Positions 15,062-23,590 of a stretch of 64,000 nt of DNA are shown here, piece after piece. The stretch is taken from contig CP073749.1 in NCBI GenBank assembly GCA_024398055.1, forward strand, positions 806,001-870,000, given 5' to 3'. The stretch's first letter is position 1, and every line of letters starts with the position of its first letter. Source of the stretch: a bacterium SCSIO 12741 (GTDB taxonomy: Bacteria; Bacteroidota; Bacteroidia; Flavobacteriales_G; Salibacteraceae). The notes under the pieces are model-generated. The model saw nothing but the letters and a program-made list of their open reading frames with translations. It made no database searches and was not told where the DNA came from. Made by a program: the position numbers and the translations under genes.

Positions 15062-17499
15062 TTAGAGCTTCAAGGAAATAGATGCATAGAAATTCAGAGG
15101 GTCCGCAGGAATGATTCCAGGACCAGGGTATCCTTCTGCTCTTCGGGTAAAGTAAACGTTGTCGGTTAGGTTGTTGAGTCCAGCGCCGAAGCTGAGTTTT
15201 TTCCAGGTGTATTTGGCTGAGAGGTCCATGACGTAATACGCTGGCACTTCACCCACCACAGCGGTAACTACTTTTTCGGTATTGGTGGCATCGGTGTATT
15301 GTTTGCTGGTATAGCTTAGCTGGTAAGACAACTGGAAGGTTTTCCATTTTCCGGTCAATCCGGTTCGCATGATCACGTTAGGTACATGCTCCACTTTTTT
15401 GTCCCTAAAGGCAGACTCTTCGGAGTCCACATAGCGGGCGTCCTGAACGGTGGTATTGATAAACCAGCTCAACCCCCAATCGGATTTCTTGTTCTTCTGC
15501 CGTAACAAACGCAGCAATTCGGCTTCCACAAAAACCTCAGCGCCGTAGTTACGAGACCTGGCAATATTGGTTCTTAATCGATACAAACGAAGTGTGCTCT
15601 CATCGACCATGAGAACGGAACCAATTCGATTGTCGTAATTGATGTAGAATACACTCACATCGTATACCACCTTATCCTGAACGGAACTTCGGATACCAAG
15701 GTCAACGGAAAACCCTTTCTCATCGCTTAGGTTCGGATCCACTTGCAGGTTCGGGTTATTCACCCGCATGTCATTGAAGTTTACAGCTCGGTAGTTCTGA
15801 GAGATGTTGGCATAAATATCGGTGTTGGCGTTGGGTTTGTACGAAGTACCGATACCTCCAATAATGAAGGAGCGGTCAAAATGCTGTGCGTCCTGAATGT
15901 TGGTGTCTACAAGGATGGTTCCAGCCAAGTCATACGTTCTTAGCTTGTAATAGCCATCGGCTTCGGTGATGATGTTTTCGAAGCGCAGTCCTGGAGTAAT
16001 GCTCCATTTGGGAGAAATCTGGAAAATGTTTTCGGCAAAGAAGGATAGGTTTTGGCTGGGGAAGGTGTAATCGCTGTGCTCCAAATCACCAGGGTTGTTG
16101 AAATCGAAGTTGGCATCGGAACCATCAGAACCCAAGCCTTGTTTTCTACTTGTATTCCCCGGTAATAGCGCATTCCTACCAGCAAGTTGGAGGAGTTACC
16201 TAAGAATTTGTAGGTATGTACCACCCGAGTCTCATTCCCAAAATTGCGGTAACGGTCGGAGAGTAAATCTCTTGGTCCACCTGGATCGGGGCGATTGATA
16301 AACCCAAGAATTCCCAATGCTTCCCGAGAGGCTATCAATCCAAAGTTTCGCATCTCCATTCTCCATTTGTGGCTAAATCGATACTCTACGATCAAGGCCA
16401 TCAGATTCCAGTTTACCCGAAACCAGTTTCTCGCTCTCACTGATTGAGAAGGATCGTCGTAGAACATGTCATCCGTTAATCCACCAGGTTGTTGCGCCAG
16501 GTATTGCATTCCGGTATACTCGGCTTTCAGGGTCAATTTCTTCCCGAATTGCTGAACAATTTTAGCGTGGCCGGTAAAGGATTCGAACTGAGAATTGGGT
16601 CTCCAACTTTCTCCTCTTTTGTAATTAACAAAGGCATAGTAGCCCGTATTTTTTACCGTTCCACCCACGGAGTTAAAGGAGTTGAACAAACCAAAAGATC
16701 CAATGGATTGACTGCTCACCAGACTAAACTTCTTGGAAGGATCCGGACCGCGAAGTTTAAAGTTGATCATTCCGCCAAACTGCGTTCCGTATTGCAAACT
16801 GGCCGCTCCACGAACTACATCAATTTGCTCGATGGCTTCAGAGGGTGGGGTGTAATAACTCTCTGGATAACCCAGCGCATCAGCGGCAATGTCGTAACCG
16901 TTTTGACGGGTATTAAAATTAGACGTTCGATTGGGACTCAATCCGCGACCACCAATGTCTAACTGAAGTCCGGCCCGATCGCTCTCCCAGATGTTCAATC
17001 CGGCTACTCGAGAAAAAATTTGGCGGCTGTTGTTGGTGGCCATGTTGGCCGGAGTTTGATCCAATACAACTACCTCATTCTTCTTACCGGCGAATATATC
17101 AACCCCTTCAATCGACCGGCGGTGCATCAGTCCAAATCCAGTAGCATTTTCAGCGATCACGCTAAACTCTTCCAATTCCTCTGAAATGCTGTCCAGCTCA
17201 AAGTTGAGGGTATTCTTTCCCTCTACCAAGGTAATTTCTTGCTCGGTACTTTTGATTCCGAGTGTAAATGCGATAACCGTATATGTACCCGTTGGAATTC
17301 CTTTTATACTGTACTTCCCTTCCCCATCGGTTTGGGTTTTATAGGGCGTGTACTTGAGAATGATTTCGGTTTGCTCGGAGGTATTTCCGTTGGCTTTCCA
17401 GGTCACCTTTCCACTCAATGATGCTTTTTGACCCATGGCCGGCTGAACCAGCATAAGTCCGAACCAAATACACCCTATGACACTCCAGAACTTACTCAT
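15062..17499 (-). pseudogene. TonB-dependent receptor, interrupted by a frameshift
   Basis: One receptor of about 812 residues read in two frames. The N-terminal part starts at ATG 17499 with a signal peptide (ending AMGQ), then a carboxypeptidase-regulatory-like domain (LSGKVTWKANGNT...) and the plug (GQLGG-like SLQYGTQFGGMINFKL, VRGAASLQYG). Its frame drifts into nonsense after VENKA near 16140. The second frame resumes at once with GLGSDGSDANFDFNNPGD and runs through the barrel to the terminal FYASISLKL. One missing base in GAAAACAAGG (about 16136-16147) accounts for it. It is the last gene of the iron-type operon: its ATG overlaps the HTTM stop (ATGA). The ligand is probably a ferric siderophore or ferric citrate. 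It may be a real pseudogene or a sequencing error. Confidence 0.85.
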
Positions 17500-18848
17500 T
17501 GTTCAAAGGGTTTAATCCATTGTTTATTGGTCCAGGTATCACTCAATTCCGCGAGGTTGACATTGGAATCAATGAAAGGTCTGCTCCCACTTCCGTTAAG
17601 CGTAACATAAGACTCAGCAAATATGGCCGCATCAGGATAACCTTTTTCATCCAAATCCTTTTTAATGATCTGAGCAAACTGCAACATCATATCGGGCTGG
17701 GTTGACATCATCTTTTCCTGATTAGGAGTCAGGTAATCGCTGTTTCGAATTTCGATTCGTCTATCCGATCCCGGTAATTGGGCGTAGAAAAAAGTACTCC
17801 CGGCCTTTTCAATAAGCATGACTCGCCAACCAAAACGAAATCCTTGTTCGTGCCAAAACAGATCACCTGGATAGGCCAAATAACGAAAGGGAAAGGCCCA
17901 TTGAATGAAGAAATGCAATACTAAGACCGCTGTAATCCATCGAGCTTGAATTCCACGAGACAAGGAATTACCGTCAATTTCAGGATAGCGTACCCATTCT
18001 TTCAGTTTTCCCAAAAGGCGCTCATGAAAATCAGCTGAGAAAAAGACCAGGGTAGCCAAAATCATGATGTAAGGAAACATGCCAATCTGAAACAACCAAC
18101 CGGTGATCACGTGAAAGGAAACCACTGCTCCATAGGCCAGCCAGCGAAAACGCTTGGCCATTAGAAAAAAGGGAATGAACAAGTCGTAAATCGCACCGAA
18201 CCAGGAAAAAGCAAAAGCTACCCAGGTTTTCTGTAACAAAGCTCCTACCACTGGAATGGTTCCATGAGCCGGCAACCACAGTTTGAGTGGCATAGCCCGA
18301 AACAACCAATCGTAGTTAAGTTTGGCAATTCCAGCAAAAAAGTAAACTGTCCCCAATTGCAAACGGATGGCTCCAATGGTCCAGGCAGCCGTAGTATTCC
18401 GATTGAGCGATGGCTTTCTCCAAACATCGATTGAAAAATGACGATGGGCCGGCAACAGGATCATCAATAAGGAAACAATACTGATGAAATAGTAGTGATT
18501 GAGGTAATTGCTTTTATCAATCAACTCAATGTAGGTAAAACCTAAAAAGAACAAGGTAGCCGACCAGCGGTAAAAGAGACCTAATGCGATTCCTATAGCA
18601 GCGAGCATTACGCCAAAAAACAGGAAGTACATACCCATTTCACCAAAGGGTTTCACCCAGTCAAATCCATAGTAGGTAAAGAAGTGCTTGGGCGCAACGT
18701 ACAAATCGTATATCCACCCTTTTAACCAAAAACGAAGTAAACTCACAAACATCATCAACCCAAACACAATCCGGAAGGTAACCAGAGGTGCGATAGACAC
18801 TTCACGTGCCGCCGCTTGGTGCAGGGTATGGAATGTTTGTTTAATCAC
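17496..18848 (-). CDS. HTTM domain membrane protein (vitamin K carboxylase-like)
   Basis: 450 residues, GTG start at 18848, overlapping the imelysin gene end by 8 bases and overlapping the receptor start by 4 bases. It has multiple membrane helices with HTTM features: the N-terminal VTFRIVFGLMMFVSLLRFW, the central FIELIDKSNYLNHYYF-type segment (here YIELIDKSNYLNHYYFISI) and GTVYFFAGIAKLNYDWL. HTTM proteins share the membrane part of gamma-glutamyl carboxylase. In Bacteroidota this gene is repeatedly seen with imelysin and a TonB receptor, pointing to a part in metal uptake. Carboxylase chemistry is not demonstrated for these bacterial forms. Confidence 0.87.
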   Translation of the reverse strand: MIKQTFHTLHQAAAREVSIAPLVTFRIVFGLMMFVSLLRFWLKGWIYDLYVAPKHFFTYYGFDWVKPFGEMGMYFLFFGVMLAAIGIALGLFYRWSATLFFLGFTYIELIDKSNYLNHYYFISIVSLLMILLPAHRHFSIDVWRKPSLNRNTTAAWTIGAIRLQLGTVYFFAGIAKLNYDWLFRAMPLKLWLPAHGTIPVVGALLQKTWVAFAFSWFGAIYDLFIPFFLMAKRFRWLAYGAVVSFHVITGWLFQIGMFPYIMILATLVFFSADFHERLLGKLKEWVRYPEIDGNSLSRGIQARWITAVLVLHFFIQWAFPFRYLAYPGDLFWHEQGFRFGWRVMLIEKAGSTFFYAQLPGSDRRIEIRNSDYLTPNQEKMMSTQPDMMLQFAQIIKKDLDEKGYPDAAIFAESYVTLNGSGSRPFIDSNVNLAELSDTWTNKQWIKPFEQ

Positions 18849-19959
18849 CGTCGTTGTCCTGGTAAGTAATAAGTACTCCTAAACTTGAGGGCATATCCGC
18901 CTTTAGGAGAATCACCAATTTTTGAAACTCCTTGAACAATTCAGAGACCTTATCGGAGTCTTGAACCACCGCTTCTTTCATAGTTCCAGGAACGGCATCA
19001 ATAGCGCTGTAACAAGAAGCAATTTGACTTTTGATGGCGGCATCCAAGGCCTGATCGCCATGTTTTGCACCGAGGCTATTCAAGGCGTCGTCAAGACCCA
19101 TTCCATTGCTACCATCTTGTTTGGTACCCAAATAGATATTTTCAAGTCCTTTTAGATTAGCTCGAATGAATTCTTTAGAAACATCGCCCTTATAAGCTGC
19201 TTCAACATGCCCGGGCAAGGGATCTCCGCTAAAGGATCTTTCTCCATTAGGAATACCCACCTTTCCATCACGTAAAAAACGCTCCAGATGCATGTTAACC
19301 GAATTGATCATGATACCCAGTGAGCTTCCCACGTTACTGCCGGTAGCCGACTTAAATTCTGCCACGTGGTTTCCTGATCCTGAATTCCATTCCTGGTAAA
19401 CAGTTTGTGCCAATTGATCTACTTCAGCAACCAAAGCTTTAAGGTAATCTCCCCGCTTTGAATCTGCCTTAAACTCCTGTACCACTTCTGCTGCAGTAGC
19501 ATGGTGTAGCAAATAATCGATGGCTGCATATCCCTTTTCATCTAAGCGAGATGCTCCTGACAAATCAAGGTTACCATTTTGAATGTTCTTCTCAATCTGA
19601 GTGGTGTCGCAAGGATAAATATTGGTATTGGCCCGAATTACATGATCCGAACCTGGTCCAAATTCAAAAAGTGATACACTCTGCCATGTCTTCTGAGAAG
19701 TCTTCCATTTGTCAGAAAAAGCCTGCAAAGAAGATTCAGTAGGATCACTGATAAAAGCATCGGCAAAACTCTTCTGATCAGAAGTGGCCTGGGTATAAGC
19801 AAAATAACCGGGTACGATTATTTCATCGCCCCAGTTATTCAATAAACTTTGCTGATCGTAAGATGCCGAGTCCGGTTGTGTCGGTTCCGGATCCGGATCT
19901 TTCTTACATCCGGCCAGCAAAATCGCTGCAAATAGAAAAAGTAAAAATCCTTTGTTCAC
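18841..19959 (-). CDS. Imelysin-family (M75) lipoprotein
   Basis: 372 residues, GTG start at 19959 overlapping the TAG of the gene before it by one base. A lipoprotein signal is plain: MNKGFLLFLFAAILLAGC, Cys18 followed by Lys-Lys. The mature domain shows two imelysin repeats with LNNWGDEIIVPGYFAY and the conserved GFDLxGxxF-like region replaced by FEFGPGSDHVIR. Imelysin-like proteins bind iron or heme at the cell surface; the GxHxxE motif of the founder is not obvious. It is anchored in the envelope, between a DUF4856 protein and the HTTM protein in one transcript. Confidence 0.87.
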   Translation of the reverse strand: MNKGFLLFLFAAILLAGCKKDPDPEPTQPDSASYDQQSLLNNWGDEIIVPGYFAYTQATSDQKSFADAFISDPTESSLQAFSDKWKTSQKTWQSVSLFEFGPGSDHVIRANTNIYPCDTTQIEKNIQNGNLDLSGASRLDEKGYAAIDYLLHHATAAEVVQEFKADSKRGDYLKALVAEVDQLAQTVYQEWNSGSGNHVAEFKSATGSNVGSSLGIMINSVNMHLERFLRDGKVGIPNGERSFSGDPLPGHVEAAYKGDVSKEFIRANLKGLENIYLGTKQDGSNGMGLDDALNSLGAKHGDQALDAAIKSQIASCYSAIDAVPGTMKEAVVQDSDKVSELFKEFQKLVILLKADMPSSLGVLITYQDNDGD

Positions 19960-21140
19960 TACAAGTTTGCTTTGTGAGAAGCCAAGTCCTGAATGGCACC
20001 TAACTGGTCAATTGCCCAGTCGATGTCAGCCGTTTTAACCTCGTAATTGTTGTCACCTAACTTAGCAAGAATGGCATCCAACTGAGCACCAGACAATGAA
20101 GGCTCGTATCCAAAACGAAGGTCATTGATAAAGGCTCTTGCTTCAGAAAGAGTGTGATTTCTTAATGCGTCATCAGCAAAATCAGCTTTTGCCGAATTCA
20201 AGTAATGAATTGCAGTACCGGCACATACACGCTCCAATTGCTTGCGAATTTCAGCGATAGCCTCGTCACGAGCGGTGTAATCTTTGTTGATGATTGCGGT
20301 ACGTCCTTTCAAGTAAGCGGTCATGATAGCCGAGTTGGTTCCCAACAAACCGTCACGAGAATTACTGTACTTACCCCAGAAACGATCTGTTCCGTTAGCC
20401 GGGAAATCAGGAGCTGAAGTGAAGTACCCGAAGGCCTCATCCCAGTGGTGCTCCATTTTGGTATAGTTCTTACCGTCTACCAAACTTTCGTTGTCAACGT
20501 CCATCTTACCAGAACCTAAGTATACGTTGGTAATTTGGTGATAGAATACAGCGCCCATCAATCCTTTTTCGATCAACTGAGTATACTCCATTCCTTTAGC
20601 GTCCATCAAATACGCTTTAGTACCAGACTGAACTACTCCAATCTTTCCATTGGCACCGTCATACTGTCCGGTAACTGTACTATCACTTCCAGCAGCGGCA
20701 GCGTTCATCAACCCTTCGAAATAGGCTTGAATAGAAGCATCACCACCAGCTGTTTTATTTTTCAATTGCTTAGAAGACTCATTCAAATCAGCTGTTGACC
20801 AAGGTGAGTTTTCATTAGCGTACATATTTAAAAGCTTGGTAGCATCTAAAGAAGTACCTGGAGTGTTAGCGGATTTCAAATAAGAGGTCATCTCGCTCAA
20901 CATATCCAATCGGTTGGTCTGACCACTGTAGCTTACACTGGTTTCGTTGTTACGCGTAAATACGTATGTGCTTGGCTGAGTATATTTCGAATCAACCGTG
21001 GCAGCTATACAACTTCCATCATCTTCCTTGGCATCACTATCGTAATTAGTTGCTGTTGGGTCAGTACACCCTTCTTTCTTACAACTTGAGAAAGCTGCAA
21101 CCATCGCCAATCCTACTACTAAAAATCTGACTTTTGTCAT
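19959..21140 (-). CDS. DUF4856 domain lipoprotein
   Basis: 393 residues, lipoprotein signal ending AAFSSC (Cys20) followed by a short thrombospondin-like acidic segment (CTDPTATNYDSDAKEDDGSC). The rest is the DUF4856 fold: YTQPSTYVFTRNNETSVSYSGQTNRLDML begins it. It is rich in helices like imelysin. This is the first gene of a four-gene operon and sits directly behind a promoter with a perfect palindrome. In Bacteroidota DUF4856 and imelysin genes travel together, so it probably takes part in surface metal capture. The molecular role is unproven. Confidence 0.85.
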   Translation of the reverse strand: MTKVRFLVVGLAMVAAFSSCKKEGCTDPTATNYDSDAKEDDGSCIAATVDSKYTQPSTYVFTRNNETSVSYSGQTNRLDMLSEMTSYLKSANTPGTSLDATKLLNMYANENSPWSTADLNESSKQLKNKTAGGDASIQAYFEGLMNAAAAGSDSTVTGQYDGANGKIGVVQSGTKAYLMDAKGMEYTQLIEKGLMGAVFYHQITNVYLGSGKMDVDNESLVDGKNYTKMEHHWDEAFGYFTSAPDFPANGTDRFWGKYSNSRDGLLGTNSAIMTAYLKGRTAIINKDYTARDEAIAEIRKQLERVCAGTAIHYLNSAKADFADDALRNHTLSEARAFINDLRFGYEPSLSGAQLDAILAKLGDNNYEVKTADIDWAIDQLGAIQDLASHKANL

Positions 21141-21176
21141 GTTTATGTTTATTTAGACTTATTTTAAATAACAAGG

Positions 21177-21184
21177 CAAATGTA
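21177..21184 (-). promoter_or_regulatory. -7 box TACATTTG of the DUF4856-imelysin-HTTM-receptor operon
   Basis: Perfect TAnnTTTG on the minus strand, 36 bases before the DUF4856 start. A TTG (plus-strand CAA 21205-21207) lies 20 bases further upstream, fitting the -33 element. The identical octamer with a following C drives trxB and the E1 gene. Confidence 0.65.
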
Positions 21185-21205
21185 GCAGGCGAGGTTGGTC
21201 ACTAC

Positions 21206-21225
21206 AATACCTACTCATAGGTATT
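21206..21225. promoter_or_regulatory. Operator-like palindrome AATACCTA-N4-TAGGTATT
   Basis: Perfect 8-bp arms around CTCA. One arm overlaps the -33 TTG of the operon promoter. An outer weaker pair GGTCA (21197-21201) / TGACC (21227-21231) flanks it. The position is what a repressor would use. Because the operon looks metal-related, a metal-sensing regulator of the DtxR or Fur class is the first guess, but the sequence is not a textbook site of either. Confidence 0.6.
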
Positions 21226-21253
21226 TTGACCTCGTCTCATTTTAAAGTTAAAT

Positions 21254-23230
21254 CTAATAGCGTAGTAATTCGTCTATAGTCTCTTGGAGTCTTTCGGATG
21301 CCAGGAAGTCTTTTTCCAACGCCGCAGCAAAAGGAATAGGAGTATCCAGAGAAGCTACCCGTCTTATAGGAGCGTCGAGTGATTCGAAACAATCTTCATT
21401 GATTCGAGCGGCAATTTCAGCACCAATGCCACCGGTCAAATTGTCTTCGTGCAATACGAGAACTTTTCCGGTTTTCTCCACCGATGCATATAAGGTATCC
21501 CAATCGATGGGTGATAGAGATCTCAGGTTTATGATCTCAATTGAATGATCTGAAAATGATTTAGCTGTTTCCAAAGCCCAATGCACACCCATACCATAGG
21601 TAATAATGGTAAGATCGTCACCTTCTTGCTGCACTTTGGCTTTGTCCAGTGGCAAGGTGTAGTATCCTTCACTCACCTCTTCAGACAAACTGCGGTAAAG
21701 TGCTTTGTGTTCAAAGAACATCACAGGATTCGGCTCAGCTAAGGCGGCCAACAACATTCCTTTGGCCTCTTCAGGAAAAGCGGGATAAACAATTTTCAAT
21801 CCAGGCACATGGAAAAACCAGGCTTCGTTGCTCTGTGAGTGAAATGGTCCTGCACCAACACCAGCTCCGGTAGGCATACGTACAACTACGTCAGCATTTT
21901 GCCCCCATCTCCAGTGAATCTTGGCCAGGTTGTTTACGATTTGATTGAACCCACAGGTTACGAAATCCGCAAACTGCATTTCCATCATGGCTTTCTTCCC
22001 TTTGATGGAAAGTCCCAAGGCGGCACCAACAATGGCAGATTCACATAAGGGTGTATTTCTTACCCGATCGGCGCCAAATTGATCGACAAACCCTTCGGTT
22101 ACTTTAAACACACCGCCGTACTCCCCAATGTCTTGTCCCATAAGAACCAACTCGGGGTGCTTTTTCATCCCTTCGTTCAATCCAGAAGAAATGGCGTCGA
22201 TGAAGCGCATCTCTTTTTTCGGGCCTTGAGCTTCAACAAGCTGTGGCTCATGAGCAGCAAACAAGTCACTCACTTCTTTATCGGCGTCTGCTTCTATAGT
22301 TTCCTCCTGGGCTGCCTCTTCAACGGCTTTGTTGATGGCCAATTTATTCTTGAGTCGGAAGTGCTCCACATCAGCTTCGGTGATTACCTTTTCTTTTAAT
22401 AGGTATTCTTCGAAGTTTTTGACGGGATCTTTATCCTCCCATTTTTCGACCAATCCATCTGGATAGTATTTGGTTCCAGAAGCTTCTTCGTGTCCTCGAA
22501 TTCTAAAGGTTAGGCATTCTACCAAAACGGGAGCCGGGTTTTCCCGCATTTCATCTCCCACTTCTTTAATGGTATTGTATACATCCAGTAAGTTGTTTCC
22601 ATCACACTGAACGGCCTTCATCCCGTACCCAGGACCTTTATCTATAAATTGCTTGAATCGGAATTGCTGATTGGATGGAGTACTTAAGCCCCATTGGTTG
22701 TTTTCGATCAGAAAAATCACGGGCAGTTGCCAAACGGCAGCCACGTTAAGCGCTTCGTGAAAATCTCCTTCACTGGCACCGCCGTCACCAGAGATCACCA
22801 AGGTTGCGGCCTTCTCACCATTTAGTTTACCAGCCAGGGCAATCCCGTCGGCAATCCCCAATTGAGGACCCAGGTGAGAAATCATTCCAACCAACTTATG
22901 TTCCTTACTTCCAAAGTGAAAGCTACGATCACGACCGTTGGTAAATCCGGAACGCTTTCCTTGAAACTGAGAGAACAAGCGATTCATCGGAACATTACGT
23001 GTAGTAAAGATTCCCAGGTTTCGGTGCATGGGAAGAATAAACTCTTCCTCATTCATAGCCAAAGTGGCTCCCACCGAAATGGCTTCTTGTCCCCAGCCGC
23101 TGAACCACTTAGAAATTTTCCCTTGACGCAACTGCACCATCATCTTCTCTTCGATTTGACGCGGTAGAAGCAAGGATTTGTAAAAACGGATCAGCTCCTT
23201 ATTATCCAGATTTTTTCTGTCGAATTTCAT
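21254..23230 (-). CDS. Fused alpha/beta 2-oxoacid dehydrogenase E1
   Basis: 658 residues joining E1-alpha (about 1-325) and E1-beta (about 340-658) of a thiamine-diphosphate dehydrogenase. The alpha part has the TPP motif GDGGASEGDFHEALN...ENNQWGLSTP. The beta part begins MRFIDAISSGLNEGM and contains MGQDIGEYGGVFKVTEG and the C-terminal VLHEDNLTGGIGAEIAA. Fused E1 of this length is common in Bacteroidota for branched-chain 2-oxoacid (2-oxoisovalerate) dehydrogenase. The E2 and E3 genes are not nearby, so pyruvate as substrate cannot be excluded. It is transcribed alone from a TACATTTG box. Confidence 0.92.
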   Translation of the reverse strand: MKFDRKNLDNKELIRFYKSLLLPRQIEEKMMVQLRQGKISKWFSGWGQEAISVGATLAMNEEEFILPMHRNLGIFTTRNVPMNRLFSQFQGKRSGFTNGRDRSFHFGSKEHKLVGMISHLGPQLGIADGIALAGKLNGEKAATLVISGDGGASEGDFHEALNVAAVWQLPVIFLIENNQWGLSTPSNQQFRFKQFIDKGPGYGMKAVQCDGNNLLDVYNTIKEVGDEMRENPAPVLVECLTFRIRGHEEASGTKYYPDGLVEKWEDKDPVKNFEEYLLKEKVITEADVEHFRLKNKLAINKAVEEAAQEETIEADADKEVSDLFAAHEPQLVEAQGPKKEMRFIDAISSGLNEGMKKHPELVLMGQDIGEYGGVFKVTEGFVDQFGADRVRNTPLCESAIVGAALGLSIKGKKAMMEMQFADFVTCGFNQIVNNLAKIHWRWGQNADVVVRMPTGAGVGAGPFHSQSNEAWFFHVPGLKIVYPAFPEEAKGMLLAALAEPNPVMFFEHKALYRSLSEEVSEGYYTLPLDKAKVQQEGDDLTIITYGMGVHWALETAKSFSDHSIEIINLRSLSPIDWDTLYASVEKTGKVLVLHEDNLTGGIGAEIAARINEDCFESLDAPIRRVASLDTPIPFAAALEKDFLASERLQETIDELLRY

Positions 23231-23249
23231 GCCTAAAAACTTAGCCCGG

Positions 23250-23257
23250 CAAATGTA
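23250..23257 (-). promoter_or_regulatory. -7 box TACATTTG of the E1 gene
   Basis: Perfect TAnnTTTG on the minus strand, about 20 bases before the ATG at 23230. Same octamer as the trxB and DUF4856 promoters. No clear -33 TTG at 19-21 bases. Confidence 0.55.
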
Positions 23258-23299
23258 AAATTATCGGAGAAGAAGAATTGTTGGAAAGAAGGGATTTTG

Positions 23300-23464
23300 A
23301 ATCTTAAATGTTAAATGATCAAGTTAAATTTTCAGGACTCTTGAAAACGGATGCGGCACCTCATTTAAGATTTACCCCCTCGGGCTGGCGCAATCTTAAA
23401 TGTTAAATGATCACGATAAATTTTCAGGTTTCTTGAAAACAGATTTATCGCCTCATTTAAGATT
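23300..23464. repeat. Two 73-base direct repeats with inverted ends
   Basis: Unit 1 (23300-23372) and unit 2 (23392-23464) each start AATCTTAAATG and end CATTTAAGATT, so each unit is also a large hairpin. They share TTAAATTTTCAG-like and CTTGAAAAC inner blocks and differ mainly in the middle. The 19-base spacer is C+G-rich. They fill most of the 360-base gap between the divergent E1 and LtaS-like genes, which has no gene. They look like a dispersed intergenic repeat family. Confidence 0.75.
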
Positions 23465-23576
23465 TTCCCTTAGCGTTTAAGATTTAGAAACGAGATTGAA
23501 AATCCAGTTTTCACATTATTAAGACTTTCCCTTCACTCTCAGAACTCGATTCTCGCATCTCAATCCTCTCTTTCCT

Positions 23577-23584
23577 TATTTTTG
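23577..23584 (+). promoter_or_regulatory. -7 box TATTTTTG of the LtaS-like gene
   Basis: Perfect TAnnTTTG. The ATG at 23591 follows by six bases, so the mRNA is probably leaderless or nearly so. Confidence 0.55.
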
Positions 23585-23590
23585 CCGCGC

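Noticed and set aside
15048-15067. CTCTAA/TTAGAG hairpin as a terminator between convergent genes
   Set aside because: Six-base stem overlapping a stop codon and no T-tract; too weak to call.
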